Assembly (NCBI GenBank): GCA_029582265.1
Contig: CM055820.1
Location: 21,055,756 to 21,119,755 of the forward strand
Direction of reading: 5' to 3'
DNA length: 64,000 bases
Source: Zoroaster sp. YZ-2022
Lineage: Eukaryota > Echinodermata > Asteroidea > Forcipulatida > Zoroasteridae
Within the stretch, counting starts at the first letter, position 1, and every line of letters begins with the position of its first letter. The translations under genes and the position numbers were made by a program. This document shows, in pieces, positions 48,902 to 64,000 of the stretch. Below the pieces are notes generated by a model, which saw only the letters and a program-made list of their open reading frames with translations, was not told the DNA's origin and did no database searches.

Positions 48902-48971
48902 ATGAAGAAGCAAACTCTATTACATCACTTCAGCACAGGAACAAGTAGAAACAGGCCCACACATCAAAAAG
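48902..48971 (+). CDS. FANCM: FANCM exon 1 (coding part), right-arm copy
   Basis: Starts at ATG and reads MKKQTLLHHFSTGTSRNRPT then HQK, ending one base into a codon before a GTTGGT donor. The next predicted exon (49744) supplies two bases, so the phase fits. A short N-terminus with a (K/R)QTLxxxF-type motif is also seen at the start of vertebrate FANCM. The exon is inferred from phase, position and this resemblance; the donor is not a strong one. It is identical in the left arm (15110-15179). Confidence 0.5.
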
Positions 48972-49743
48972 GTTGGTTTATATTGAAAACAATATTATTT
49001 AACCCCTTGCGTACGGTTGATGGCTATAGCCGTGGCCGGTGAATTAATTGATTTTCCAACTGCATTTGCTTAGAATTTGCCTTGAATAGAAATCTTCAAG
49101 AAGGCTGATAGTTTGGTGGACCGTACTGTTCTTGAAATGGAGTGTTATATAATAGATTGGGCTTTCGAAAGCATTCTGAATACAGCCTTTTCATGAGACT
49201 TCTGAACACTGGCCTTTCAATTACGCTATGTGGGGGCTTAGCTGGCCCGCTTATTGTTCGGTCTATACGCTTGGCTGAACAGCGGAGTTGTGCACATTGC
49301 CTTGGCCGGGTTTGACCCGGCGCTCCACGGCCCCACAGACGTTCCGTGGTTGGCCGCAACCACCTTCACTCTCGGTAAAAATAATACCATACGCAAGGAG
49401 TTAAAACCCTCCTACAGTTTGTCACAGTGGCCTCCAGTGTCCATTCTACTGTGTATTGTACATGTAATATTGCATATGGCTGAGGTGGTTTTCTATGAAG
49501 GAAACAATGAGTACAATATACTGTACACAGACCTATTGGAAACCACTTGAAACCATGTGTGGTGTGCAGAAGCATTGGCTTAATATCATCAGGATCAGAG
49601 CAGACTTTCATTTTTGTATACTTTCCCCCGGACTATCAAACTTTACAGTCCTTCTGATATTAATCCACTAGTTTCAGGCTAGTGGGCGAATGGCAATTTC
49701 GACCCCTGATTCTTAATACATAATTTTCAATTTGTCATCCCAG

Positions 49744-50130
49744 AAAATGTTACTCTGCAACCAGCAAGAGGTCATTCTGAACAGAATCCAGTCAACCAGG
49801 ATAACCTCATCGGGAACTTTGATGATGATATGTTTCTGGCAGCATGCCAAGACTGGGAGGAACAAACGCTCCCACACCCTCGCAATGATGAGGGTGATAC
49901 AGACAGCAGAGGCCCAGGTCATAGACATTCCTCGTCAGAGATGGCCCAGCAGCAGCCTGTCCGACAGCTTGTCCCACAGGCAACCCAGTTGGAGCACCTT
50001 CCGGGGTTTGATGTGTCCGCCGGCAACATCTGGATCTACCCGACCAATTATCCAGTCCGGGAGTATCAGTACAATATTGTTCAGCAGGCGCTGTTCAAGA
50101 ACACCATGGTGACACTGCCAACAGGACTGG
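49744..50130 (+). CDS. FANCM: FANCM exon 2, right-arm copy
   Basis: Acceptor tttgtcatcccag, donor GTAAAT. It reads [16 protein letters not shown], a Ser/Gln-rich linker, and then [40 protein letters not shown] and GLG. The IYPTN.PVR.YQ..I...ALF.NT.V.LPTGLGK block is the helicase entry and Walker A of FANCM, a DEAH-type translocase that binds branched DNA in the Fanconi anaemia pathway. The split codon for the second Gly (g|gc) joins exon 3 in frame. There is no stop or frameshift, in contrast to the left-arm copy. Confidence 0.9.
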
Positions 50131-50859
50131 GTAAATAGGCATTTTGATTAGGAGCAAGAACAGGAGAATAAAAGTTTGTCAAGCCCCAGAGGTCATGGCC
50201 ACGGGCGATAAATGTATGCCAAAGGTTGAGGTCCTTTATCACCCGTTGCCTCGACCTTTCGGTGTATATCCGGCTGAAAAACCAAAACATAAATTTTGTA
50301 TTCCTATTCATAAATGACCACCTTAATATTGAATCATTTGTATTGAAACTGAGCCAGAAAGAAAGAAACAAATCCAACATTGATGAAAATTGAAATTCCA
50401 ACTTGGGCTTGTGAGTCTGCGTGAGGCGAATACAATCCCTGTATCAGATGCCTAGTAACAGCTCTTTGATTGAAAGGGTGGATTGGTGTATTTCCTTTAT
50501 AAGGGGAATGGAAAGTAAACATGCACATGGTTTTGAAGAAATAGGAGATTAATAATCCAAATGATTTTTGTGATTGTACAGTCCTTTAATGAATCAGATT
50601 TAAGGCAGTGTTAACATTAATTAAATATGAAGACCCTTTTATAAATTTACCAGATATCAATATTCTATGATAATATGACAAATTCATAAAGTGCTCTTTG
50701 TATATCATCCAATTAACCACAAGGGAATAGGTTCCAGTTTTTATATCTTGATTCAATGGGAGTAAGGATACTCCTTTTAGTAAATTGTATTTCTTCACTC
50801 CCCCCCCCAAAAAAAAATTCCTTGAATTATGGCACACATTCATGTATTTTGAACCCTAG

Positions 50860-51021
50860 GCAAGACGTTTGTGGCAGCAGTAGTCATGTACAACTTTTTT
50901 CGCTGGTACCCAGAGGGGAAGGTGATCTTCATGGCACCCACCAAACCTCTCGTTGCGCAGCAGATTGAGGCATGCTACAATGTGATGGGCATACCCCAGA
51001 TGGACATGACTGAAATGACTG
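50860..51021 (+). CDS. FANCM: FANCM exon 3, right-arm copy
   Basis: Acceptor gaaccctag, donor GTAAGT. It reads [40 protein letters not shown] and VMGIPQMDMTEMTG, which is motif I through motif Ia of FANCM, very close to the vertebrate protein. The next FANCM exon should carry the DEAH box region; none is found between here and 53143, or after the gap where the receptor gene starts. The gene is thus cut after about 190 codons of a protein usually near 2000 residues, unless the rest is misplaced. Confidence 0.9.
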
Positions 51022-52004
51022 GTAAGTTAGGTCGTGTCCGAAGTGATGGCTTTGGCTACGGTTATTCGCTCAGTGCACATCACAGCCCTCTAGCGGTGAT
51101 GTCTTGATGGTAGCCACTTTGGCATCAAGTGAGCGTTGTGCGTACACTTTATGGGTGTACATGTATGTTATGGTACTAAGTGTGCGTGTACTTCTGCCAG
51201 CCAATGATTGCTGGAGATATTCCCTGCGTACGCACATCAGCTGCAAAATACGCCAAACATGATGCCCCCAGTGGTCTAACAACATGTGCCCTCAACGGCT
51301 CATGCACGGTGCGAATAGCTAGATCACTGTTTCTTCTTACACTTACACATTGCCGCTGTAGTCAGTAGCCATAGCCGTAGCCAAAAACGCTTTATTTGGA
51401 CACAGCCTTGTAGTTCTCACTTTAATGCTCATCATCATAGAACTCGACCTTTCAAATCGTTTCAGACCTTCATCACGCTGTTACCATCTTTGTCATATTC
51501 CCTGCTTTCAATAATGATTTTAGTGCTGATTCCAGCCTCGATTTGATCACATGGATTTGTATCAAAGAAAAACAAGATGGCTGCACCTTGATAAAGGTCT
51601 GTCAGAATGTGTCTGTCAGAATGTGTCTGTCAGAATGTGTCTGTCAGAATGTGTCTGTCAGAATGTCTGTCAGAGTTTACGAGTTTGACATTGTGGGGTT
51701 ACATTTATGTACGAGCTGTACCAGTAGGGTGATTTGACATTGAGGGGAGCACCCCGCAATGTAAAATCCACCAGTAAGTAGAACAGGGCCCTGCGGGCTT
51801 ATTGCGCAATCATTTTATTTTACCCCAGAACGTTCAGACATTTTTTTGTCTGTTGTCTGTATTAAGCATGAGACATGCACAAAAATATATAGCGCCCTCT
51901 GTTGGCAGACTAGTATCGACTGGTACCCATTATTATATCATGCTGTTATTGTGGGGGAGCCAGCGATCAATAGATGTACCTACCTGTCGTCTTGCATGCT
52001 TTAT

Positions 52005-52077
52005 AATTATTTTGTCCTCCCTGTTGTCAGTGATGTATAAATTATACATCACTGACAACAGGGAGGACAAAATAATT
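52005..52077. repeat. Perfect 34-bp stem hairpin, right arm only
   Basis: Stem AATTATTTTGTCCTCCCTGT...GATGTAT (52005-52038), loop AAATT, and exact inverse (52044-52077). The left arm has only one copy of this sequence (about 11706-11755). The extra inverted copy looks like a local template-switch event. Confidence 0.85.
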
Positions 52078-52381
52078 TGGTGGTAAGTGAGTTCTATAAA
52101 ATATTATAATTTATCGGTAAATAGGCTCAGTAGGCTTAATTCTTGTAATTGTCTGCATGTAGTGCTGTACATTGTGGGTTGATTTTTTTCTGACAGTTAG
52201 TTACACTATACCTTTGTTTTTTTGTAAAAGTTGAAGGCCCCTAAAAGTAAACAAGCTAACAGTAACACACTTATGACTTAATACAGACCATTATTAATAT
52301 TATTTAAATTTAATGGGGTTACTGTATAATTATTGTCTTAACAGTATGGGGTTATAGACGGTATGTGTCTACATTGTGAAA

Positions 52382-53143
52382 GTAGGGTTTTCACTCACGT
52401 GACACTTTCGTTCGCACACAGAGTGCTGCTCGTAGTCCCCCTGTACAAAGTATATGCGTGACACGTTCACCCAATGGAGAGACCGGAGGTCACTACGGTC
52501 ACTACGCGTGGGACGGCAATTTTAGCGAGTGCCCGTTTCAAGCCACTCTGACCGAGTTCGATTCGCACTTTTTCGTTTGCTCTAGCAGCCTTTTCATTGG
52601 TTGTAAGCCTTCCGAAGATTACCGAGATTACAGTACATGAATGCCCAAATCATGTCCAACCTGTGCCGACAGCGAATGAAAGCGATCAACGACTTCAGAT
52701 GAAATGAAGACTTTCCATCAATTTTTCTAAATGAAAACATCGTCTGACACGTATGGCACAAAGGTGAGTACCTTTCTTAAATATCTGATAATAATTGTGC
52801 AAAGTTTGATGACAATATTCTGAAAATTAATAATGCTATCCCAACTTTTCACGACCCTTTCTTGCCACGTTTTTCACTTCAACCCAGCGACAATCGTGTT
52901 CAATGACTCACTGACCCTCCGTACTCCACGGAGCGTCCATTTTAGCACAGGACAGTTATTGTTTTTATCTGGCTTCTGGTGTATTAAGAATATTGAATTG
53001 TTATTAAACTGATTTGAAATAAATCGTAGTACATTAATCTTAGTACATAACTACAAAATAAGGTAAAATTCAGTCAAGAATACTTGGAACAACTGGCGTA
53101 ATTACTGGTAGAATTAGATATGTGAAGTTCGTTACCCTCAAAA
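52382..53143 (+). promoter_or_regulatory. Unique, CpG-containing flank; possible 5' end of the receptor gene
   Basis: Immediately outside the palindrome the sequence changes to a less AT-rich stretch with several CpG (about 52390-52660). A candidate short coding start (ATG at about 52731, MKTSSDTYGTK) ends at a good donor (AAG|GTGAGT, 52764). Its phase (0) does not fit the LDLa exon directly, so another exon, possibly in the gap, would be needed. This is a weak suggestion only. Confidence 0.2.
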
Positions 53144-53643
53144 NNNNNNNNNNNNNNNNNNNNNNNNNNNNNNNNNNNNNNNNNNNNNNNNNNNNNNNNN
53201 NNNNNNNNNNNNNNNNNNNNNNNNNNNNNNNNNNNNNNNNNNNNNNNNNNNNNNNNNNNNNNNNNNNNNNNNNNNNNNNNNNNNNNNNNNNNNNNNNNNN
53301 NNNNNNNNNNNNNNNNNNNNNNNNNNNNNNNNNNNNNNNNNNNNNNNNNNNNNNNNNNNNNNNNNNNNNNNNNNNNNNNNNNNNNNNNNNNNNNNNNNNN
53401 NNNNNNNNNNNNNNNNNNNNNNNNNNNNNNNNNNNNNNNNNNNNNNNNNNNNNNNNNNNNNNNNNNNNNNNNNNNNNNNNNNNNNNNNNNNNNNNNNNNN
53501 NNNNNNNNNNNNNNNNNNNNNNNNNNNNNNNNNNNNNNNNNNNNNNNNNNNNNNNNNNNNNNNNNNNNNNNNNNNNNNNNNNNNNNNNNNNNNNNNNNNN
53601 NNNNNNNNNNNNNNNNNNNNNNNNNNNNNNNNNNNNNNNNNNN
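53144..53643. other. Assembly gap (500 N)
   Basis: Exactly 500 N, of unknown true size. It may hide upstream receptor exons and FANCM sequence. Confidence 0.99.
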
Positions 53644-53989
53644 TTTAACTGTCCAACAAGATGGGCCGCCTAGGCATGTTTTTTAAAACTGGCGTTATCA
53701 TTTCATATCTTTTGTTCTCCATACTCTCTTCTCATTATTAATCTAGATAATAGTTTTTTATTTTTTTATTTAGCGATTTTTTTGGTGATATTTTTTTCGT
53801 GGGGCATTTTTAGACATTTTCGAAAACATCTTACCTATACCTCCCACCCACATTACCTAAAAATATCATCAACCACGCCCATGTTTAAGTAATGTGGGCC
53901 AGGAGCCCCACTACTAGACGGATCCTTTCGAGCTCCCGTAAAAGTACGTCATAAAAACAGGAAAAATGTTTGCTGCCGCCACGGGCCGC

Positions 53990-54160
53990 AAATGTCCAAC
54001 AGACGTTGCGGATTTCAACCGCTGGAATTTTGGCTAAAAATCATGATTCTTTCAGCAATTTCTGATTTGTTTTAATGTTTTTTGGAATGGCATATAAATA
54101 ACTAAATACATACTGAACAATTTTGAGTAAAAAATCAAGGCACTTTGTATGGACTTTAAC
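53990..54160 (+). repeat. Copy of the sequence at 16690-16866
   Basis: gcggatttcaaccgctggaa, then ttttggct and further shared words match the inverse of the left-arm-only segment. It lies just upstream of the LDLa exon. Confidence 0.6.
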
Positions 54161-54276
54161 AAGATATACAATGAATACATACAATATAAATTGATTAGAA
54201 TATGGTGTTAACGTTAGGGATTTAAGTAGGTATCAAAACTGGATTATACAATTTTATGTTTTGTAATTTTTTTCAG

Positions 54277-59036
<4,760 letters not shown>

Positions 59037-59124
59037 GTGAGTATTTCAAGAGTCATAAGAATTGTTTATACTTGAGATTGATAACTTGAGAGGTTAAGTG
59101 CATTGGATTTGTGTTCTGATAGCT

Positions 59125-59270
59125 GAGTCCAGACTTGTATGACTCGTGACTCGGACTCGAACTCGAGTCCGACTCGAGTCACATTTTCGGTGACTCAGAC
59201 TCAGACTCGAGTCACCATGTATAATGACTCGGACTCAGACTCGACTCGGACTCGAACTTGCCCAATATTC
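59125..59270. repeat. gactcggactcgagtc-type inverted/tandem repeat
   Basis: Dense repeats of gactcg and cgagtc in both orientations, starting gtccagacttgtatgactcg. The same style (gtgactcatgactcggactc) occurs at 63925-64000. The two may be the ends of one large DNA element into which the piggyBac element inserted. Confidence 0.55.
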
Positions 59271-60316
59271 ACTATTATAAAGCATTCAAAAAATAAGAAC
59301 TTTTTTGCAAAATAGTGTTTTAGTCTTGTTATATAATTTAAACAATGCGAACATTTTTTTAAAATAAACGATACCGTGCATCCTATTCTATTGTAGCATG
59401 GTGTTCTTTCTGTATGTTTGTAGTAATGCGATTGGAATCGCTTACGCAGCAGCCGCATAAAAACAAAGTGTGTCTTCCAGAAATTGATTACAAATCATGT
59501 ACCAAAGCTTCAGCACACGACATTGTGGGAATAAAACGTGTATTTTTGTAACTTGCATAATGCATCGTAGAGAAAGATGGATGGACTACTGTATAGCAAC
59601 TGTTGTAGACAGCGTCTCGCCAGGCATATTAAGGTGTAGCGAGCCTGCAACTCCTGCGAAAAGCATCTCATTACGCCACATTAGAAATTGTACCGCCACT
59701 TTTGACATTTTCCCACCTGCGTAAAATTTCCATGCCACCCTCAATCAATGATTTATTCCAAACGAATTTGATCCTTTTTAGCGTAATTAATTTGTGTATC
59801 GCTGCCTTTAAATACAATAATCTTTATCAAAATTATCAGCCAGGATGCAAAATTTTCGGCACACAAGAATTGCTATTGTATACTCATGGTGACCCATTAA
59901 TAAAACATCTCTTCAGAAAGAATATGACATTTTGTTTATCCTTGCTCTATGGTAATACCAAGGTATTATGTCAATTACCTCTTTAGAAAGAATAGGATAG
60001 TTTGTGTCCTTAATTAGTGTGATGATTTCCAACATTTAAATTTGTCAATTGCCTGATATAAAAATATAAAAATAAAGGCAGTTCCAACTGCTGTGATTAT
60101 TTCTGAGTTAATACGATAGTGCTATAATGGTGAGCATACCCAAGGATCTTTAAACTTGACAACGTCAAAATTAATCATAATCTCCATTCTGCAATAGTTC
60201 CATTCAATTCAAACGATGGATCAACATTGTTAAGGGAGTGGATGGCTTCTGAGACTAATTGCTGACCCCCCACTCCTAAATTAAAAAAATACAGTCGGGA
60301 TGGATTTACCCCACCC
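59271..60316. other. Unassigned intronic sequence
   Basis: AT-rich, with no exon or recognisable element. If the flanking gactcg blocks are ends of one element, this would be part of its interior. gtgtgatgatttccaa occurs at about 60018 and again at about 63632, on opposite sides of the piggyBac element. Confidence 0.4.
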
Positions 60317-63300
60317 TTAACCCTTTCGATCCCACGGGCTCTAAAAAGAGCCTTTGTTGTGATACGCTTCGATCCCGTGGGCTCTAAAAGGTGCCGGGAA
60401 TCGGCATGCCCTTGACGACCACGGCTACTTAATTCACCACCTGAAAATGCTTGAGTGGTTTTTTTGGTTGGCGCCCTCTATTGACAGGAATGAAATGTAT
60501 AAAAGTTCATGAAAAGAAAAAGCGCGTCACTTTTTGCGGTTTTCCCGGTGCTAGCGTCCACTCGCTTCCACAACGGTCAGTTTTTAGTTCCAATCATGAT
60601 GGAAACGGACATAAATGATGGCATTTTGGCTGAGATTTTGGCAGACTGTGGCTCAGAATCAGATGACGAAGTAACGGATGACGACAGCACATTAGAACTA
60701 AAACTTCCAGCGGAATTCGTTCAAGAGGTAGGCCTAAATCACAGTAAAAATGAATAACTAACACTAGTAACAGTTAACGTTACTCTTCCTGGCCCAATGC
60801 AAATTAATGTAATTCACTTATTTTCCTAGGCTATAGCGTAAATATTGGATGCATTTTTTTATATGCTCAAGGGGGTTACAACTGTTGGAGTTGAGGAATG
60901 TAAATTTAGAAAATGGATCCCTTTAATAGGATTGACCAAATCCCCACCCCCTGGACTGGGTCAAAAAAGTCAAGTGAAAATGTACAATTTTTAGTAGTTT
61001 GTTGGGGTAATATTTGTATTCATTGAAACAGCAAGTTGATGTATAGATACAGCATAGAAATTTTAACATCCACCCATAGCCGGTCGTGCTGTTTAGCGTC
61101 AACAAGCTGAAAATGCACTCTTAGTCTCAAGCTTCCAAAAGAATAGCCTCGTATTCGAAAGGCCCTTATAAGTCGTATTATGCAAGAAGTTGGGGGAATT
61201 CACATTCACATTCCCACATTAAAACGAAAATTTTTCGACAACGAGTTTTGGAGAGTGGATGGAAGCCGCCATATTTCTTTTCTCAGCACAATATTCATTT
61301 TGCGCATGACCCCCTGTGGCCTGTGCACATGCAGCAAAGTAGCATTGAGATTAATCCGAGATTAATCCTCCTTTGCCTTGTTTTTCTGTTGCAGCCTACC
61401 TACCAAGGTGACAGCCGGCCGAGATCAAGGAGGACGACAGGAAAGTTAGATTTCCGATCCGGTTGGGAACGACGAGACCATTACGAGTGTGGGACTGTGC
61501 AGTTCACTGGAAATCCTGGCCCCACCGGCGACTTTGCCACACTGTCGGCAGTGGAGATCTTCAAGCTGTATTTTTGTCAACTCGTGTGGGATATGCTCAT
61601 CGACGAGACTAATCGCTATTCGCAGCAAACAATAGACTCAAATCCTGATCAACAATTCTCCTGGCACCCAACCAACATTCCAGATATGATGGCATTTGTG
61701 GCACTTCTCATTGCTATGGGCATAAACAAATCCTCTCAATACAAGATGTACTGGTCGACATCTGAAATTCTTCACATCCCATTCCATCCGTCGATCATGT
61801 CCCGTAATCGGTTCAGTTCAATTGTTCGGTTTCTCCACATATCAAATAACCAAATTCCTCGTAGAGCCTTGGCTAAACGGGACAAACTTTCCAAAGTTCG
61901 GCCCTTGATAGAAGTCCTCGTCCCGAAGTTTCTCAACCTGTATAACCCTGCGCAGAATCTGTCTCCAGACGAGAGTATGTTGAAATTCAAGGGACGCTTA
62001 AGTTTTGTTCAGTACATGCCTAAAAAACCTATCAAACGGGGTATTAAAGCATTCTCCCTGAACGAGTCCAAAACAGGATACACGTGTGCTTGGAAACTGT
62101 ACACAGGAGCCGACGACACCCAAACTGTTTATGATGCAGACGTACATGTAGATTCCAAGTCGGACTGCCATCCACCAAACCCAACAGTTGCAGGAAAAGT
62201 CGTCATTGATCTGGTCCATGGACTTGAGAATAAGGGACACGTAATATATTGTGATAATTACTATACTAGCCCAGCTCTTTTAGCTAAACTTGCTAAACTA
62301 GGATTCAGATGTTGAGGAACTGTTTGTTAAACTACACAGGGAATACCCCAGGCCGCAAACCCAAAAAACCATAAAATGAAGAAAGGAGATGACCCATTTT
62401 TTTTGGTGAAAGGTGGGCAATTGTGTATCGTTTGGCAAGACAAAAAATATGTAACACTTTTAACTAATGTAGGCAACACTGATTTGTCCAAAAAGCAAAT
62501 TCGGTGTAATAAGAGCACAAGTGGATTTTGTGATGTTATGAAGCCCAGTTGTATTGAAGATTACAACAAAAGCATGGGTGGAACTGATCTTGCCGACCAA
62601 TGTTTTCAGTGCAGTACTACAATCATACACACAGAAGCTTGAAATGGTGGAAAAGAGTTTTTTTTCCATATGGTGAATATCTGTATTGTCAATAGCAGAG
62701 TAATATTCACCAGCATAGCAGGGAACAAAAATGTCAGTAACCTTGATTTTCGTATAGGGATTGTACAGGGCTTGCTGTTGGGTTGGGAACGTAACGCAAC
62801 AAGTCAGTTAAGATACCATATTCCTATCGAGTTGACAGGGCAACAGCACTATCCTGGCAAAAAACCCAAATGGAAAGAAACGCGACTGCATTGTTTGCAG
62901 TAACCGTAAATTAGGCAGGCGAAAACAAACAAAGATGATCTGTAAACAATGTACACAACCTATGTGCATAGTTCCTTGCTTTGAGAAATACCACATCACT
63001 TGATTGTAAATCTGTACTATTTGCCTTCAACCCCCCCCCCCCAATTCAATGTTGGGAAAGGTCGGACAAGCCGCAGATTACAGTCCAAACCAACATTGAA
63101 TTGGGGGGTGGGGGTGGGATGTTAGCATGGATTGTGATGTATGTACACTGAATACAAGTAAATGGTTCATTTCCAAGCAGAAAACCAAAAAAAACAAATC
63201 CCAAAAAATCTCATCCAAGTTATTGTTTTTCACATGGAAAAGAAATGTTATACATGTACCGTATTTGCATGAAATATCACCCATTTGTATTACTTTTCTT

Positions 63301-63595
63301 CAGTGTAAATACTGATCTAAATATTTCATTGTTTTGCTTTTACACTTAAAAAATCTGCACAATATTTTCCTCCCTTTGTATACTCATTTTTACCATCAGT
63401 TTAACATACAAATATATCTGAGCCATTTGGTATGTACAGTACACATGTAAAAAAAAGTGTCTATTACTGCAGAGTGAGGGCGCACTTCAATGAAATTGTG
63501 AAAAACCCACTGGTGCTGAAGTGACATTGGGCTCCTAATTACTGTGGTAAAGAAGGGTACTCTCTTACATAACTGGCTGGTAATGAAAGGGTTAA
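60317..63595 (+). mobile_element. piggyBac-family DNA transposon, TTAA-flanked
   Basis: TTAA (60317-60320), then CCCTTTCGATCC at the left; at the right AATGAAAGGG then TTAA (63592-63595). CCCTTTC/GAAAGGG inverted ends with TTAA target duplication are diagnostic of piggyBac. A subterminal direct repeat (cgatccc(a/g)(c/t)gggctctaaaa) occurs at about 60328 and 60369. A 20-bp inverted hairpin (cccccaattcaatgttgg, inverted at about 63092-63112) lies between the coding region and the right end. Size 3271 bp without the TTAA. Confidence 0.9.
60596..63003 (+). pseudogene. piggyBac transposase, broken
   Basis: A short acidic first exon (from ATG at 60596, METDINDGILAEILADCGSE onward) ends at GAG|GTAGGC (60727). 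The second exon starts after ctgttgcag at 61395, phase 0 on both sides. It contains the DDE-type core: SPDESM (first catalytic Asp codon 61978-61980), IYCDNYYTS (second, 62253-62255), KPSCIEDYNKSMGGTDLADQ (third, 62586-62588). The C-terminus is a cysteine-rich zinc motif (CIVCSNRK, ICKQC, MCIVPC, KYH) ending at 63001-63003. A TGA at 62313, a TAA at about 62325 and frameshifts near 62640 and 62870 break it, so this copy is inactive. Confidence 0.85.
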
Positions 63596-63924
63596 AGACA
63601 ATCATGGTGAGAGCACTGTAGATATAATTAGTGTGATGATTTCCAAACATGTTGTACTAATCAAAATAAAGCACAAGAAAGAAAAAATTCAATGAGTTGT
63701 TCAATATTATTGTATGACTCAAGTTATTAAAGTAATTTTGATTTTGGAAACAAATTTTTGGTTTAGTAAAAGTAGCCCAGATGTGGAGTACTTTTTCATT
63801 TAACTTTGAACCTTAACATTATTATGTAAGTAAGAATAATTGCGGTGACACCATGTGGAATCTACACCATGTGGAATTTTACATTATTATGTAAAAGGTT
63901 TTCTTTTTTCTTTAGTTTTTTAAG

Positions 63925-64000
63925 TGACTTGTGACGCGGACTCGGATTCAACCTTCGTGACTCATGACTCGGACTCAACCTTCGTGACTCATGACTTGGA
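63925..64000. repeat. gactcatgactcggactc tandem repeat (cut by window end)
   Basis: Two to three units of ccttcgtgactcatgactcg. See 59125-59270 for the related block. It continues past the window. Confidence 0.6.

Larger units (their letters stand above)
33189..52381 (-). repeat. Right arm of giant inverted duplication
   Basis: Inverse of 11402-32983, as listed for the left arm. Right-only differences: a 60-bp minisatellite expanded to about 13 units (36541-37330), a PLE-A 3' end with hammerhead (38309-38450), a composite 2.1-kb insertion (40801-42882) and a small hairpin duplication (52005-52077). Match to the left arm stops at ttgtgaaag (about 52381), inside what is a minisatellite on the left side. 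Sequence beyond that point is unrelated. Confidence 0.9.

Overview
The window looks like the genome of an animal, most probably an invertebrate deuterostome such as an echinoderm (inference from gene content and repeat style; no ribosomal or mitochondrial marker is present). It is AT-rich, split into small exons and dominated by repeats. Three runs of exactly 500 N (8375-8874, 31267-31766, 53144-53643) are scaffold gaps of arbitrary size.

Left flank (1-11.4 kb): a decayed CR1-like LINE, then two minus-strand plexin exons (end of the Sema domain, and the PSI domain) whose shared intron holds a LINE with a long reverse-transcriptase frame. A GC-rich tandem repeat and an approximately 80-bp minisatellite follow.

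Centre (11.4-52.4 kb): one giant inverted duplication. The left arm (about 11402-32983) is mirrored by the right arm (about 33189-52381) around a spacer of only about 205 bp that lies inside a Penelope-like element (PLE). Both arms carry the same three 5' exons of the Fanconi anaemia helicase FANCM. The right copy is open and phase-consistent; the left has stops and frameshifts. No later FANCM exon is visible in either arm. The arms differ by mobile-element insertions (hAT-like, MITE, LINE), a 2-kb composite insertion, minisatellite length and patchy divergence. Near the axis are copies of two PLE families; one family carries a complete hammerhead-ribozyme motif, seen twice.

Right flank (52.4-64 kb): seven plus-strand exons of a receptor with an LDLa module followed by leucine-rich repeats, most like a relaxin receptor (RXFP/LGR7-8) or GRL101-type LGR, running off the window. 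Its introns hold a MITE, a hAT element with 8-bp target duplications containing a tRNA-derived SINE and a 360-bp ATC microsatellite, and a piggyBac element with TTAA sites and matching termini but a broken transposase.

The main open question is whether the palindrome is a real inverted duplication or two allelic contigs assembled head to head. The sequence shows the structure clearly but cannot decide this alone.
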